Source: Kappaphycus alvarezii
Lineage: Eukaryota > Rhodophyta > Florideophyceae > Gigartinales > Solieriaceae
Length of the DNA: 64,000 nucleotides
NCBI GenBank assembly: GCA_002205965.3
Contig: NADL03000120.1
Location: forward strand, 186,001-250,000
Direction: 5' to 3'
Positions within the stretch are counted from its first letter, which is position 1. Each line of letters opens with the position of its first letter. The notes under the pieces are model-generated. The model was not told where the DNA came from. It ran no database searches and saw only the letters and a list, made by a program, of their open reading frames with translations. Position numbers and translations under genes: made by a program. Shown here in pieces: positions 53,620 to 64,000 of this stretch.

Positions 53620-53887
53620 GTGGGTTTGTGTCTTTAGTACAGAATTGGTACATGTGCATGCAAAATTTTGTACGGTACATGTATGGGTACGTTACGAGTG
53701 GCTTGCTGGATTTGCGCAGGTCAATGGAACGTTACGGGTATCTTTTTTGATAGGTTTCCTAGTACAAGTACTGTACCGACTTTCCAGTTTTTATAAAACT
53801 TTTGGGCAAGTACATGTGCGATGTACCTGTCCTTGTACTTGATTTTGTACGGCGAAACGACACGTTTGCCCCAACCCTGTTAACCAC

Positions 53888-56719
53888 CCGAGAAGGTTTG
53901 AGGACTTGCAATCTGGACCACTCGGCCCCCAATTTGGACATGATATTTCCGCAGGTGAAAGGAACCTATTGGGCCAAACGTCGAATATACTTATCTCTAA
54001 CTTGGATCTCCCTTACTAGGCTCAGCCTAACTTCACTCACCCCCCGTCGAAAATAACCCTAACCTAGCTGACTAGTATTTATAACTACCTGGCCACTAGG
54101 GCCCAAGATTAAACAGCCACACCGGTGTTGGCTCTGAACTTGTCTCCCAACTTCCGCCTTTGCAGAGACCTTACCAACGGCAACTTTGGATATAGCCACG
54201 TTATCATCCCGGATCCCCCTTCTATTTCCCCCTCTCTATCCAATATTACAATACCACTTTTTTGTTTGTTTAATTTACTCACGCTTGGCGCCCCGGACTC
54301 CGGCGTCTATATAAAAATAGGAACCTCAAGGTTGTAGTTAGTGACAACATCCTTATCCCCAAAGGAGATATTCAGCACTGCTGACCCACTACTACATCTT
54401 CTTTGTCCAGTATTACACCCCTGGTATCTACGGCTCTTCGGAATCGATTTTTATCAAGTTTCTAGCATTCCGCGGATCACGGCCCGGTCCTACAACCTGG
54501 AGGACAATTATACCATCCAGCCGTCCAAGGAATTACCCCCGCTCTTCCAACCCCATTTCTTCTCACCGTCGGCGAGCTGTGTTACTACATCGTAGGGTGC
54601 TTAAAGAGAAAGAGGGACAGCAAACACCCTGCGAGTCTTGGTGTTTGTGTGTTGTTTTTTTCATTGTCTAATGGTCCTCCGTTCCTAGGGAAGAGGAACT
54701 ACGCACCGCGCATTGCACTAAAGTTCCTCCAGCATCAATAACCGCTCGGAGTCCGCCATCATCCACTTTGAATCTAGCCATCCACTGTCATCCTCACCCC
54801 GTGGTATCTGCTGCCCCATCACTCCATCATCAGCTTCCACCTGCTTCCATCTGCTTCATTAGCCGCAAGGAACGCCATAACCTCCTGAGCGCTCCCCCCT
54901 TCGCTCCACCACCCGCTCCCACAGCAGATATCTCAGCAGCTCCCCGAGCAGCTGCCTCACAATTTCACCTGCTAGCTCACCTTCCATCTCAACTTCCAGC
55001 TCCCCCTCAATCTCCTCCACCATTGATCGGCATCAATGTGCTTACATCCGTGGTTATTTTACGGTAAAGAAGGAACAATTTGACGTCAAAGAAGACTAAG
55101 ATCGTGACTGTAGAGTCTCGTCGAGCGGAAGCAGAGACTGTAAGCTGTGCTTTTGTGAAGGAAAGTAACGATGCAGTGTATGAGAGGGAAAGGAATCAAT
55201 GTCGTACATTTTGTCTTGACAAGGAACTGGAGGATGGAGGGATATGTATCGATCCAGAGGTTCGTGGGGAATCGAACTCTAAAATAGTCGGTAAGATACT
55301 GTATTTCTTCCATTAAAAGGTAGCAGAGAATGAATGCGACCTCGGTGAGGTTGTAAATATAAGAAAGACACTGTGCAGTGTGTATAAGAGAAGTTTTCGG
55401 AGAGACTGGAAGTGGAGGAAGTTCCCAGGCAGGAAAACAACAGGAAATCCTGTTAATGCTCTCGAAAAGGGAGGCTCCATGGGTCATTATACGGGGATAA
55501 AGAAAAACGTGGGCTACAAGAGGGTGCTTCCATGCATATACGGTTACATGGAAAAAAATGGATCGATATGCAGCTCATATTGGGACAGAATCCCTCCAGG
55601 CAAGGTACGTAATGGATGCGTCATCAGTCTGCTTCACATCAGGGTTGTGTGTCGATGAACTGGTCAATCTTTCATGGAAGACATCCATTTGGATTATCTG
55701 AACGATCAGATGGTAACGCACGTTGAGATTTGTCTTAAAAGGCGCAAATATGGGAGTAACTCTGACGCCCGGCTCGATGGGATATATTAGCAACATGTTG
55801 AGTCATGTATTTTTGCATTCATTAATTCACAAGTTTGGGTGGAGTGTTACCAGTACATTTTGTCCCATCCACTGCAGCCCGGAAACCCGCTCTTCCCCCA
55901 TGCAGAAGAATTATTCACTCAAATCAGTTACATTACGAATATGAACTATCATAATTTCATGAAAATGTAAATTACTAGGTGCAGCATTGTAACATAACGC
56001 CCAGAATCGCTGCGGGAGAAGTATTTGGGAATTTTATTATTCACTGCTTTAGGAGGTATAGTTCGCAACATAGGTTCCTAACGGGAACGAGAAGATGGCC
56101 AATGCATGTTGTGAAATAGTGGGGAGGGTTGGACAGTGAGGATGATCTGAACACCACCATCCGTTACCTTCTGCAGGAGACCTGGAAATACGAGGAAAGC
56201 TACACAATATACCTATTCAACAGGGGTTTCGATCTAGAATTTAAATTTAGTGTGGAGAGTGTGGAGGATCTGCAGCGTGCGCTGAGTGAGTTGAAGCTCG
56301 CTCTTCATGGAGGCTTCAACGATTTGGAGCAATGAACTATGGTACAACTATCGGCCCAAACAGATTACTTGTCAGATCTTTGTAAGGAGATATACGATAA
56401 ACTTGAGGGAACATGCACACGTACGGGAGAAAAACCATTAGTAATATTGTACTAAATACAACTCCAGCAACATTGGGGATGGAGAATGACATAGATTCGA
56501 GGTGTACTTCTATTTTGACGGTTAATCACTGGCGTCAAATAATTGAGCACTGGAGGGAGGGTTGTATCGCTCTCAACCTTGTCGTCCCTCAAAAAAACTG
56601 GCCAAAAAGGCAAAGACGAAGGGTATGAAGTCCAAATACCATTAGAGAAAGCTAATTGCTGAAGAGTATGAAGTGCTTGGAGAAAGGGAGTTTGTGGACA
56701 CTTAAAGTCCGGACGAAAT
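53888..56719. other. No supported gene
   Basis: TATA-like TCTATATAAAAATAGG lies at 54306-54321. A C-rich stretch at 54760-55030 is open on the plus strand but composed of Pro/Ser/His triplets only. The frame at 55080-55316 overlaps a minus-strand GTTCGATTCC (55268-55277) box-B-like sequence. A 69-codon frame at 56129-56335 has no ATG. Confidence 0.35.
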
Positions 56720-57790
56720 ATCAATATCCGAATTGAAGCAACGAGAGCGAGCACAGAATAGGACTGTAACAGCGTACGCGTCGTAACAGTATGCAGAATA
56801 ACTCCACGTCACTGGTGTCCGGAATACAGTTTAGGTGGTACAAGTTTGTAGCCTTGCCTAGTTCTCCGTAGCCACAAATCTTTGAATCAATATAGGCATT
56901 CAAGCATGATATCGGCGGGCGAGTGTAGTATGCACATGTCAATGAACAATTGCCTGCCAATTATTTGCAAAGGGTGTACAAATATCTAGAACTTTCGCAC
57001 ATGGTGTCACCAAACTTATCATGGGGTGCTTGAGCGAATCCTTGTCTACGCTGCGAGAGAATACTACTTGACCAGCAGCTTCTTCCAATTTTCCGTTTTC
57101 ATTTGAGAACAGCCTGGTTTGATTCTTGAATGGCAAGCATGTGTTTCTTTTTAACTACAAATACTTTAGCAAGCCGTTTTTAGTCCCCCTAGGACAATAC
57201 TTTCGGATTGGTTTCGGTGCTCAGCAAAAATCTCTGATGAACGTAACACCTGAAGAATTTTTTCCACTAAGTACATTCGGGTTTGTCGAGATTGAGTCGG
57301 GCGGAAAGGGGCGCATGCACATATTACTGAAATGCGTGATCCAAATCTGGATCGGGAGTGTCAAATACCATAATAGGAGTACGGTGCACGCAATTCGGAT
57401 GGAATAAGAAGATGAGATATTTAAAGAGTGCGACTTGTGGGGGCAGGGGGTTTTGCAGACGAGGGAGGTGCAGTCCACGGCGACTGAGTGACAAATGGGA
57501 CCTGGCGAGTTCGAGTGAGCTCATGTCGTGTGCAGGATCCGATAGGTTCATGATGTGCAAGGTTGATTTGTGGAAGGAATTGTGTTGGGTACTCGACACA
57601 ATTATTGATGCCGTCTATGTGAAGAGGTAGAAGGTTGTGTTTCGAGCGGGGGACTTTGGACAATGTGTTGAGCGGGCGGAAAAAGGAATTTGAGAAGAGG
57701 GCGACATATAATGATGTGTCGGGAGTTTGACATCTAAATATGTGTGGACGTATTGGCGACATGAAATCACACTGAAAGAAGCACAATTTG
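56720..57790 (-). pseudogene. Possible decayed coding region, unrecognised
   Basis: Minus-strand frames hand over to each other with protein-like composition: 57786-57421 (CFFQCDFMSPIRPHIFRCQ), 57136-56939 (NENGKLEEAAGQVVFSRSVDKDSLKH) and 56960-56721 (CLNAYIDSKICGYGELGKATNLYHLNCIPDTSDVE; described by positions 56900-56800). Frame changes and stops separate them. No domain is recognised; support is weak. Confidence 0.22.
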
Positions 57791-58863
57791 AAATGTGTAG
57801 GTACACAGTGAATTTCCTGGATGATTTCAGTGCGGGAATGTCGACCCGTATGTGTACCAGGGAAACAAAAAACTATTTAAATCGTTAAGTATGTGCGGAA
57901 ACTGGGAATAATCAATACTCTGGATGTCACCATAGCAACGCAATTGCAGGTAATGCGACAGGAGCACAGTCAAATGTGCATGGATAGATGTTGAGTTAGC
58001 CACATAGCAATAAATTTTGGTGTAGTAACACATGATCAGATGTCCGTGTGGTAACATAATTTTTCACGTCGCGGTAACTAGGGGTTATCACATGTTACAG
58101 GGTTCCTATAGTATGGCTACCGTAGTTGTAGTTGTACCAGTACCCATTTGTAGTTTTATATCGCATGTGTGACACAAGAAGGTTGTGTCATACGGACGAC
58201 AGATAGTTAAGGAGCATGTGTCGCCACCATTACGCTGCATAAGTGTGTCGAGTTAGCCACACAAATATGTATGTAGCTAACCAAAAACATGAACATTTAT
58301 CGGTATGTCGGTACAGACGCCGTGTTCTGTGTCAGTGCAATGACACATACTTGTTTCAGGCATTTCAAATACCCGATACACAGGCAGTGTGTTGCATCTT
58401 CTACACGTTTCCGCGGCACCTTGGTCGGAACCAAAGTTGATTCTCAGATTTGGAGGTATCTTACTACTACATCTAGAGGCGCCGCACATGTAGTCCATGA
58501 CTTTGTCACCACTACGACACACACCTTTGTCGACCTGCCTACATATTAAAACATTCCAGAACTGGACTTTACTTCTTCAAGTCATGAAGGTACTCAAACG
58601 AGCTCATGGAGCTCAACACCTAATTTACTTTCCCAACTGACCTCTCTCGCACTGCTGCTGTGCACTACAGGAATCTAACCGAGCTCACGCCATGTCTTTC
58701 CCTCTCGCCCCAAAAATGGCTCCTACATTCCCCCCCTCACTTCATACCGGCGGCACTGTACAGGCTCTGAAAGGGGGGGTACTAAGTCAGCCTGTTCGTG
58801 CATTTTCTCGTTCCTCCTTCCCCCAACCTACCGTCTCAGATTGCAACATAATACCTCTTACTC
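57791..58863. other. No supported gene
   Basis: Contains repeated GTGT/ACAC-rich segments (58160-58300, GTGTGACACAAGAAG and TGTGTCG motifs) and two AGTTAGCCACA copies (57991-58001, 58252-58262). No coding signal. Confidence 0.35.
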
Positions 58864-60190
58864 CTACTCCGCGTTGTCTTCTTCCCCAGTCTCATAGTTG
58901 TCTTGGCCTCCCTCCCCGTCTTCGTCTTCTTCCTCGTTCTCCCCACCGTCGCCCTCATCTTTGTCTTCATCGACGACATCCATGGCATCTGCATCGCCTT
59001 CCCCACCGCCTTCACTCGCACCCAAAGCTGATCCGTTACTCCCAGCCGGTACTCCGCTCCCCCCTGCCGTCGCTACAATCTTAACTGCCGCCGCTTCACT
59101 CCTACCCGGCTCCATTTATGCCGCTTGACTGCCAGAAGCGCTTCCACGACTACGGGTGAACATTCCCGAAGGGAGCTAGGAGGTTTTGCGACTCATAAAA
59201 GCGAGCTGCGCATCCGTTGCCAGAGCACTCCCTCCAGTGGGCTGCGGCTCATAAATTTTCCGCTTTCGGTTATTTTTGGTGTACGTCTTCGAGACAAGGA
59301 GACAGAAGGATGACATGGCGCTTGAGTATTCTTTCTTCACAGCCTCTAGTTTTTCCGGATTAATGTTTTCGTGCAACGGGTACAATTTCAAATGGTAGAA
59401 AGTGTCCTCCAGGACAAGGTGACATACATCGGCTATCCTGTCGAGCGTGGCACAAGTTTTGGACCTAAACTACTCATCCTCCACCAACACGTCCCCGTTA
59501 ACATGCCCATCTTCCGTCACATCAGGCTCCGCGTCTGGAATGGGAATGTGTTCGTCGTAAGCTTCGGCAAACTTACTTGCTAACGCCTCTATCTTGCAAC
59601 AGAACTTCCTAGCAAATGCAGCATGATATTTTAAATGGTAGTAAAGGCTTCCATTCGCTACGTGTCCAGCATAAGTGGTGTTCCAGAACGTCATTTTACT
59701 CTTTGCCTTCAACTTGCCGTGCAAAACAGAGACATCCTCAGATTTTTTTCTTCTGCAAAAGTAACTCCCCCACATTTTTAAACAAAGAATATGATGCCGA
59801 ATCCTGTGAAAGAATCGGGTGGAGACGGCGTGACATGAGTACCAGGGCGTGGGTGAGTCCTTTGCTTGTCGAAGCTTCTACGAACCTTGCCTCCTCTCTA
59901 AACTCCTTCCATGTCTTCCCTTCTGACTTAACCTCCCGCTCAAGGATATGTGTGGCTTTTATCTGTACATTCTCCATTGCCAATACCCATTCTGTCGGAA
60001 TTACTGTCTCCATCAATGTTTCGCAGAAACAAAAAACCTCCGCAACTACAGAAGTAGTAACGTGGTTTAGAGCAGTTCTCGGAGTTTTCGTGGCAGTGCC
60101 AGAGCCTACCGTCATTTATCCGTCAGACAGGAACACCGGGTCAGACTTCAGCAACTGTTTCGCCAAAGTTTCGATATAATCCAATAAAAT
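58864..60190 (-). pseudogene. Long decayed ORF of unknown family, acidic C-terminus
   Basis: From about 60190 the minus strand reads LLDYIETLAKQLLKSDP, a TAA, then the 60115-59738 frame (MTVGSGTATKTPRTALNHV ... FKNVGELLLQKKK). At an A7 run near 59750 the frame shifts to KSEDVSVLHGKLKAKSKMTFW...NGSLYYHLKYHAAFARKF. TAG at 59470 is followed directly, in the same frame, by FRSKTCATLDRIADVCHL and NINPEKLEAVKKEYSSAMSS. A TAG at 59176 and another stop precede an acidic tail (DVVDEDKDEGDGGENEEED) ending at 58864. The same frame is kept over about 890 bp with only point stops, so this was once a protein of roughly 430-440 residues. No domain is recognised. Confidence 0.5.
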
Positions 60191-62292
60191 CTAGACGAAC
60201 AGATTCTGCCTATGGTTAAATGGCTTTTATAAACATCAAACACCCCCCACTGCAGATGACATGAAAAATAGGAATGTAAAAACCACCGGGGACGCTACCA
60301 TAACTGAGTAACGACCCAGCCCTGCGACCCACACGATAAAAATGCTTGGGTCGTTGATTCTCCAATACATGTCCAATTGCCCTCTATTGCTCCTTTCTGG
60401 GAGCCCTCCTCTGTTGGGCATTCCTGATAGCGTTGCTGCGCTTCTGCAGGGCCTACCTAACATCTCTTAGAGCAAAGCGCAGAATATTCTCGTATACCCC
60501 GGCTTTTAATACACATCCTTCTTAATGATTTCCATTTTCTTCGCTTCATACTCTCCTGTCGCGTTGCTAAAGAGTTACGGGCGTAATCGTACTCATCTAT
60601 CAAACTCTTTGCGAAACGCTCGCTGTCACCGTCAATTACGAAGAAAACAAACTGGGAGAAAAGAACTGTCGTCAGCCAGAGCGCCCTCTCAAAATTCTTC
60701 GCAGCAGCGACAAGACTACTGTTTGCAGATGAAACAAGCAGATTCCGGGGTTCGGCGTCAATTTCATGACTCTGTCGCGATTTTGTGTGGTTTTGCGTAG
60801 CGTCGACCTAGCCACTCGTTTCGTCGGACGGCATGAAGGCATGAAAAATGGTGCCGGTGGTGTGACACAATGCGTTGTGTCGAGGGGTAGAAACAGATGA
60901 AGTTACGTTGGAAGCATAGCCGTGTGGTTAGAGGTGGTAGGTCGGGGTACGTTTGGTCGGTTGTAAGTGCCACAACTCGTTTTAAGTAGCGGGAATACGA
61001 CAATCTTAACGGATTCTGTTTCGCAGTAAATGATACGTTACATTACCTTGTTTTGGGGTGCCTACACATCGCATTTTTGTGTGTCAGGATGTCCACGTAC
61101 TGAATAGCTTGTGTCAGGGTGGGTACATCAACCAGTTACCTATTTGAAGGGCAGTATTAGGGAAGTTTTTAAACCTTTAAAAGTTTGAAAGCGTTTTAAA
61201 ATATTGAGGGCACCAAGAAATATTTCAGGGCGTAACGCTGGACAACTCCCCTAACCGACCACGCTAGGGGCCTGTCATGGTCGGTTATGCCCACGAAAAA
61301 ATAATATTGAGCGCAGGGATAGAAAACAGGAGGCATCTCAGATTGCGGGAACTCAACCCGTCTTGAGGTGGGAACAGTTTTGGTGCTTTATTAAGTGAGG
61401 CAATGGCAGTTCTTACTGTAAGCAAGTTTAGATGATGGTCACATAGACGCCGCTTCTTTACACATACAACTGCGGCTAGATCTGTTTACGGTAAGCAATT
61501 CTGATGAAGGCCAAGTAGAAAACTTATCGCTTGTGCTAGGAGAGTTAGAGTACGATCACAACGGGTCTAACAGGAGTATGTAACCGTCAACTTGGAAACC
61601 TTGGCTGCAGATTTGTTTTCTCAAGTCGTCGCTTCTTCCCTCTCCTCTCGCCCCGCTCTCTTTCCATCCTATAAACAATTTTCCCCTTTTCAAGTCCGTT
61701 TACTCGCTCCCGGTTGTATACAGGTAGTTGAATTGCATCGCGGCACTTCATCAATTTTACTTGCTCGCAAATGAAGAAAGGTTTCGGGCGGATACGCAAG
61801 GGAAAAGTAAGGATGTCGGGGAACATCGACAGTACAGTGGGGGTGGAAAAAGGTAGACACAGCGGGCAGGGATTTGTGGATATGAGAAAAGGAGGGGGGA
61901 TGTGATATGACAAAGGGAGGTTACCTCGCCATCTTGCACGATCGGGGCCGGTAGCGTACGAAAATCGGGGGAACATGTGAAATAAAGGCATTAATATATG
62001 CAGAGTACAGTACTGTGTGGGCCCTAAAGCGGGCACTGTACAGTATTGTACTGAATGTTAGTATAAGTACCCAGCTACTCAAAAGCTCTTCTGACTGTTA
62101 CTGGAAGACTACAGCAGAGCTTGCAGCCATGAACAGTTTTCATTTATGTTTATCCCAGAATCTGACCGTTACAGATCTTTGAGCTGATCAGCATTGGATC
62201 TGCTCGCACACTTTAGGGTAAATCTGTCACCGTCGTCTCCTGTCCTTCTGGAAAATTCCAGGAACAGCTCTAGAGCCTCGAGAAATCAGGCT

Positions 62293-62307
62293 AAAAGTCT
62301 ACATAAG
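62293..62307 (+). promoter_or_regulatory. TATA-like box AAAAGTCTACATAAG
   Basis: Shares 14 of 15 bases with 63728-63742 (AAAAGTCTATATAAG). It is followed by a pyrimidine-rich stretch (62345-62460), as in a core promoter plus leader. Confidence 0.45.
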
Positions 62308-62503
62308 ACCGACCTTCACTTCGTTCCCAACCTCAGTAAAAGATAACCACCTTCTCTCCTCTCAACTTTCTCTTTGTTCATTCACTCTATCTCTGCACTC
62401 ACTCCTATTTTCCCTGTCTATCTCCCTTCTCCCTTGGTTTCCCTCGCTCTACCTTCGACTCCTTTTCTGACAATGAGCAGCCGTATAATTTGGGAGATCT
62501 GTG

Positions 62504-62615
62504 TAATACAAAAAATGGCCCTCCCCTCATTTAATACAGGAAATGGTCCTCCCTTCACGTTATACAGGAAATGGTCCTCCCTTCACGTAATACAGGAAAT
62601 GGTCCTCCCCTCGTG
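62504..62615. repeat. Four 28-bp tandem repeats
   Basis: Units start at 62504, 62532, 62560 and 62588 (a fifth begins at 62616 and decays). Consensus core AATACAGGAAATGGTCCTCC. The period is exactly 28 bp in all four. Confidence 0.93.
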
Positions 62616-62986
62616 TAATCCAGCAACCTACAACGATCCTGCCCCTAACTTCTCCAACCGTCATTTCCAAATTTACTTCCATTTTATCTAGATATTTTTA
62701 TACTGTATTTAGCCCTCTGAATCGACCCCGAATCAAGTCCCTTTTCCCTTTTAGCTTACCTCCTCCTCCAAATTCGCCTTTTTTGAGAAGAAGGGCGCAA
62801 ATGCACTATTGCAAAATCCCTTGCAGATTTATTTTACCTATTCCTAATCTATAGAACCTGCCCCGGGAGCCTATTTAAACCCCTTTATTCTAAGTTCCAA
62901 ATGCCCCGATCATTTTACTCATCACCCCTCTCCCCCACACACCCAAAACACCCTACATTGCCTCCTGTTCCCCAACGTCTATCACA

Positions 62987-63606
62987 ATGAGCAACCTTCG
63001 CCCCTCTGTCCCTATTTCCAAAAACCGCCCTTCCCGTTCCATCAATGGCCTTCGTCTCGCCGCCTACGGGCCAACCGATGCCGACGACTACATCCGGCGG
63101 CAAACAAAGAAGCAAATCATCGAGTTCGTGCGCCGCCTCTTCATAGAAGAAGAAGCGAGGGAGGTAAGTCCGGGAGAGGCTGAGAAGGTCGAGGAGGAGA
63201 GCGGGGAGTCCTTCGAGGAATGGTTAGCCCCTGAGCTAGTGTACGAGGCTCAGGAAGATGAGGAGGAGGAGGATGAGGAGGATGAGGAGGAAGAGAGGAT
63301 GAGGATGAGAGGAGGAGAGAGATGAGGAGAGAAGAAGAGGATGAGGAGGAGAGGAGAGGAGAGGAGGAGGAGGAGGATGAGGGAACAGGGGGCATGGAAA
63401 GTGTTGGACTGGTGGGGCCTGGAATAGAGAGTATGGATCAAGTTGTGCCCACGATGGAACCGGATGGAGATATCTTTAGTAGTCTAGATATCTCCCAGGG
63501 GGAAATAGAGAGTTGTGAGCCATTCGCAGATATTTGTGGGGACTGCTTGGACAGCATGGATATTTTAGAGGAGTTGTTTGGATCTGATTTAGAGAATGGG
63601 AAATAA
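62987..63606 (+). CDS. Acidic Glu-repeat protein, frame broken at a GAG microsatellite
   Basis: The ATG at 62987 opens MSNLRPSVPISKNRPSRS..., with a helical segment (DADDYIRRQTKKQIIEFVRRLF) and an acidic run that becomes a (GAG/GAT)n microsatellite at about 63255-63385. The frame ends at 63325, while the next frame (from 63322) continues the Glu run into a Ser/Met/Asp-rich C-terminus (DGDIFSSLDISQGEIESCE ... MDILEELFGSDLENG) ending at 63606. A slipped repeat unit explains the shift. The acidic, aromatic-spaced tail resembles transcription activation domains, but this is inference. CTATTTAAAC lies 107 bp upstream. No family is recognised. Confidence 0.5.
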
Positions 63607-64000
63607 GAGGACCAAATTAATTGTTAGTTTCTTAAGTATCTTTTGCTTAGAGTATATTGTCCACACAAAGTATTTTTATGCATTTCTTGGTATCTTCTGT
63701 AGTTTTGTTCGGACTTTAGGGGTAGCCAAAAGTCTATATAAGCTGAGTAAACTGCTTCCTCATGGAGAGGTCAAGCAAGTTGGCAGACAACTTCAAGCCA
63801 AGTCCCGAGTAGTAGGAAGTTGAGAGTCAACTTCAGACCCAAGAAAACTTTTTCTTACGCTAGTCGCAGAGCGTCGGTGGTAGACCCTGCCCCTTTTATA
63901 CTTGCTTGTAGCTTCCTCAACTCTCTTCTATATACACTCCCTTTTGTTCGTTCAACAATACCACGGCAGCACTTTTGTCGCTCGCAACACCTCCTTCTCA
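63607..64000 (+). promoter_or_regulatory. Downstream promoter-like region at window end
   Basis: AAAAGTCTATATAAG at 63728-63742 and CCTTTTATACTTG near 63892 are TATA-like. They are followed by pyrimidine-rich DNA to the window edge, suggesting a gene beginning beyond 64 kb. Confidence 0.4.

Larger units (their letters stand above)
50673..53887. mobile_element. hAT transposon with intact transposase, TIRs and 8-bp target duplication
   Basis: The element spans 50681-53879 (3,199 bp). The ends read CAGGGT(C/T)GGGG inward, continuing AAC(A/G)TGTC, about 16 of 22 matching. The 8-bp flanks are GTAACCAC (50673-50680) and TTAACCAC (53880-53887), 7 of 8 identical. CAGGG termini and 8-bp duplications are hAT hallmarks. 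The subterminal regions carry 11 GTAC tetramers in the left 380 bp and 12 in the right 260 bp, many as ACATGTAC or TACAGTAC, probably transposase-binding repeats. One transposase gene is encoded on the minus strand. Confidence 0.92.
60191..62986. other. No supported gene; promoter-like motifs and repeats
   Basis: Contains GTAC clusters at 61831-61843 and 62003-62055 (ACAGTACTGTG; CACTGTACAGTATTGTAC), AAAAGTCTACATAAG at 62293-62307, a 28-bp tandem repeat array (62504-62615), and CTATTTAAAC at 62871-62880 upstream of the final gene. Minus-strand frames at 60236-60463 and 61587-62036 lack support. Confidence 0.4.

Noticed and set aside
63250-63441. Minus-strand Ser-rich ORFs
   Set aside because: Products of the GAG microsatellite read in reverse (CTC/TCC), not genes.

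Overview
The window looks like a nuclear contig from an intron-poor photosynthetic eukaryote, most likely a red alga of the Chondrus/Gracilaria type. This is an inference from several facts: conserved eukaryotic genes (eS27, SNF5, Su(z)12, organellar YchF) each fill a single or nearly single exon; there is a plastid triose-phosphate/phosphate translocator and a PaO/TIC55-type Rieske oxygenase; intergenic spacers are very short; and the gene island sits between blocks of decayed transposons. No prokaryotic operon signals are present.

Layout. (1) 0-5.6 kb: poorly defined ORFs, a broken RHS/Crinkler-like reading frame and a basic repeat-containing protein. (2) 5.6-9.0 kb: a PIF/Harbinger transposon with a Myb/SANT-like ORF and a convergent DDE transposase carrying two nonsense codons. 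(3) 10.5-13.9 kb: a broken hAT transposase whose BED finger has been tandemly duplicated. (4) 14.7-18.8 kb: two non-LTR retrotransposons with C-terminal restriction-like endonucleases, lying tail to tail. (5) 19.3-38.6 kb: a gene island. Its genes are a plastid TPR-like protein, YchF GTPase, a one-pass membrane protein, a CYVCD-domain protein, SNF5 (SWI/SNF), a WD40 protein, Su(z)12 (PRC2), a small unknown pair, ribosomal eS27, a HAD phosphatase, the Rieske oxygenase and the triose-phosphate translocator. (6) 39.7-45.1 kb: a piggyBac-like element with 4-bp GTAA target duplications and long terminal inverted repeats. The left repeat is split by a complete pogo/Tigger-like element. (7) 45-50.6 kb: mostly relic DNA with an APE-type endonuclease fragment and a minisatellite. 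(8) 50.68-53.88 kb: a well preserved hAT element with CAGGG termini, an 8-bp target duplication and a complete transposase, provided a 48-nt intron is removed from its BED finger. (9) 54-62.9 kb: relic DNA including a roughly 440-codon decayed protein of unknown origin. (10) 63 kb: a promoter-proximal acidic protein.

How it fits together. The conserved genes are housekeeping, plastid and chromatin functions packed head to head or tail to tail. SWI/SNF and Polycomb components lie within 1.5 kb of each other, separated by a single gene. Transposons bound the island. Their coding regions are broken mainly by nonsense codons and short tandem duplications, whereas frame breaks in the conserved genes often sit at C, G, T or A homopolymers, which suggests assembly errors there. 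The most interesting objects are the nested piggyBac/pogo pair, the hAT with a mini-intron inside its zinc finger, and recurrent GTAC-rich palindromic clusters in spacers and hAT ends.
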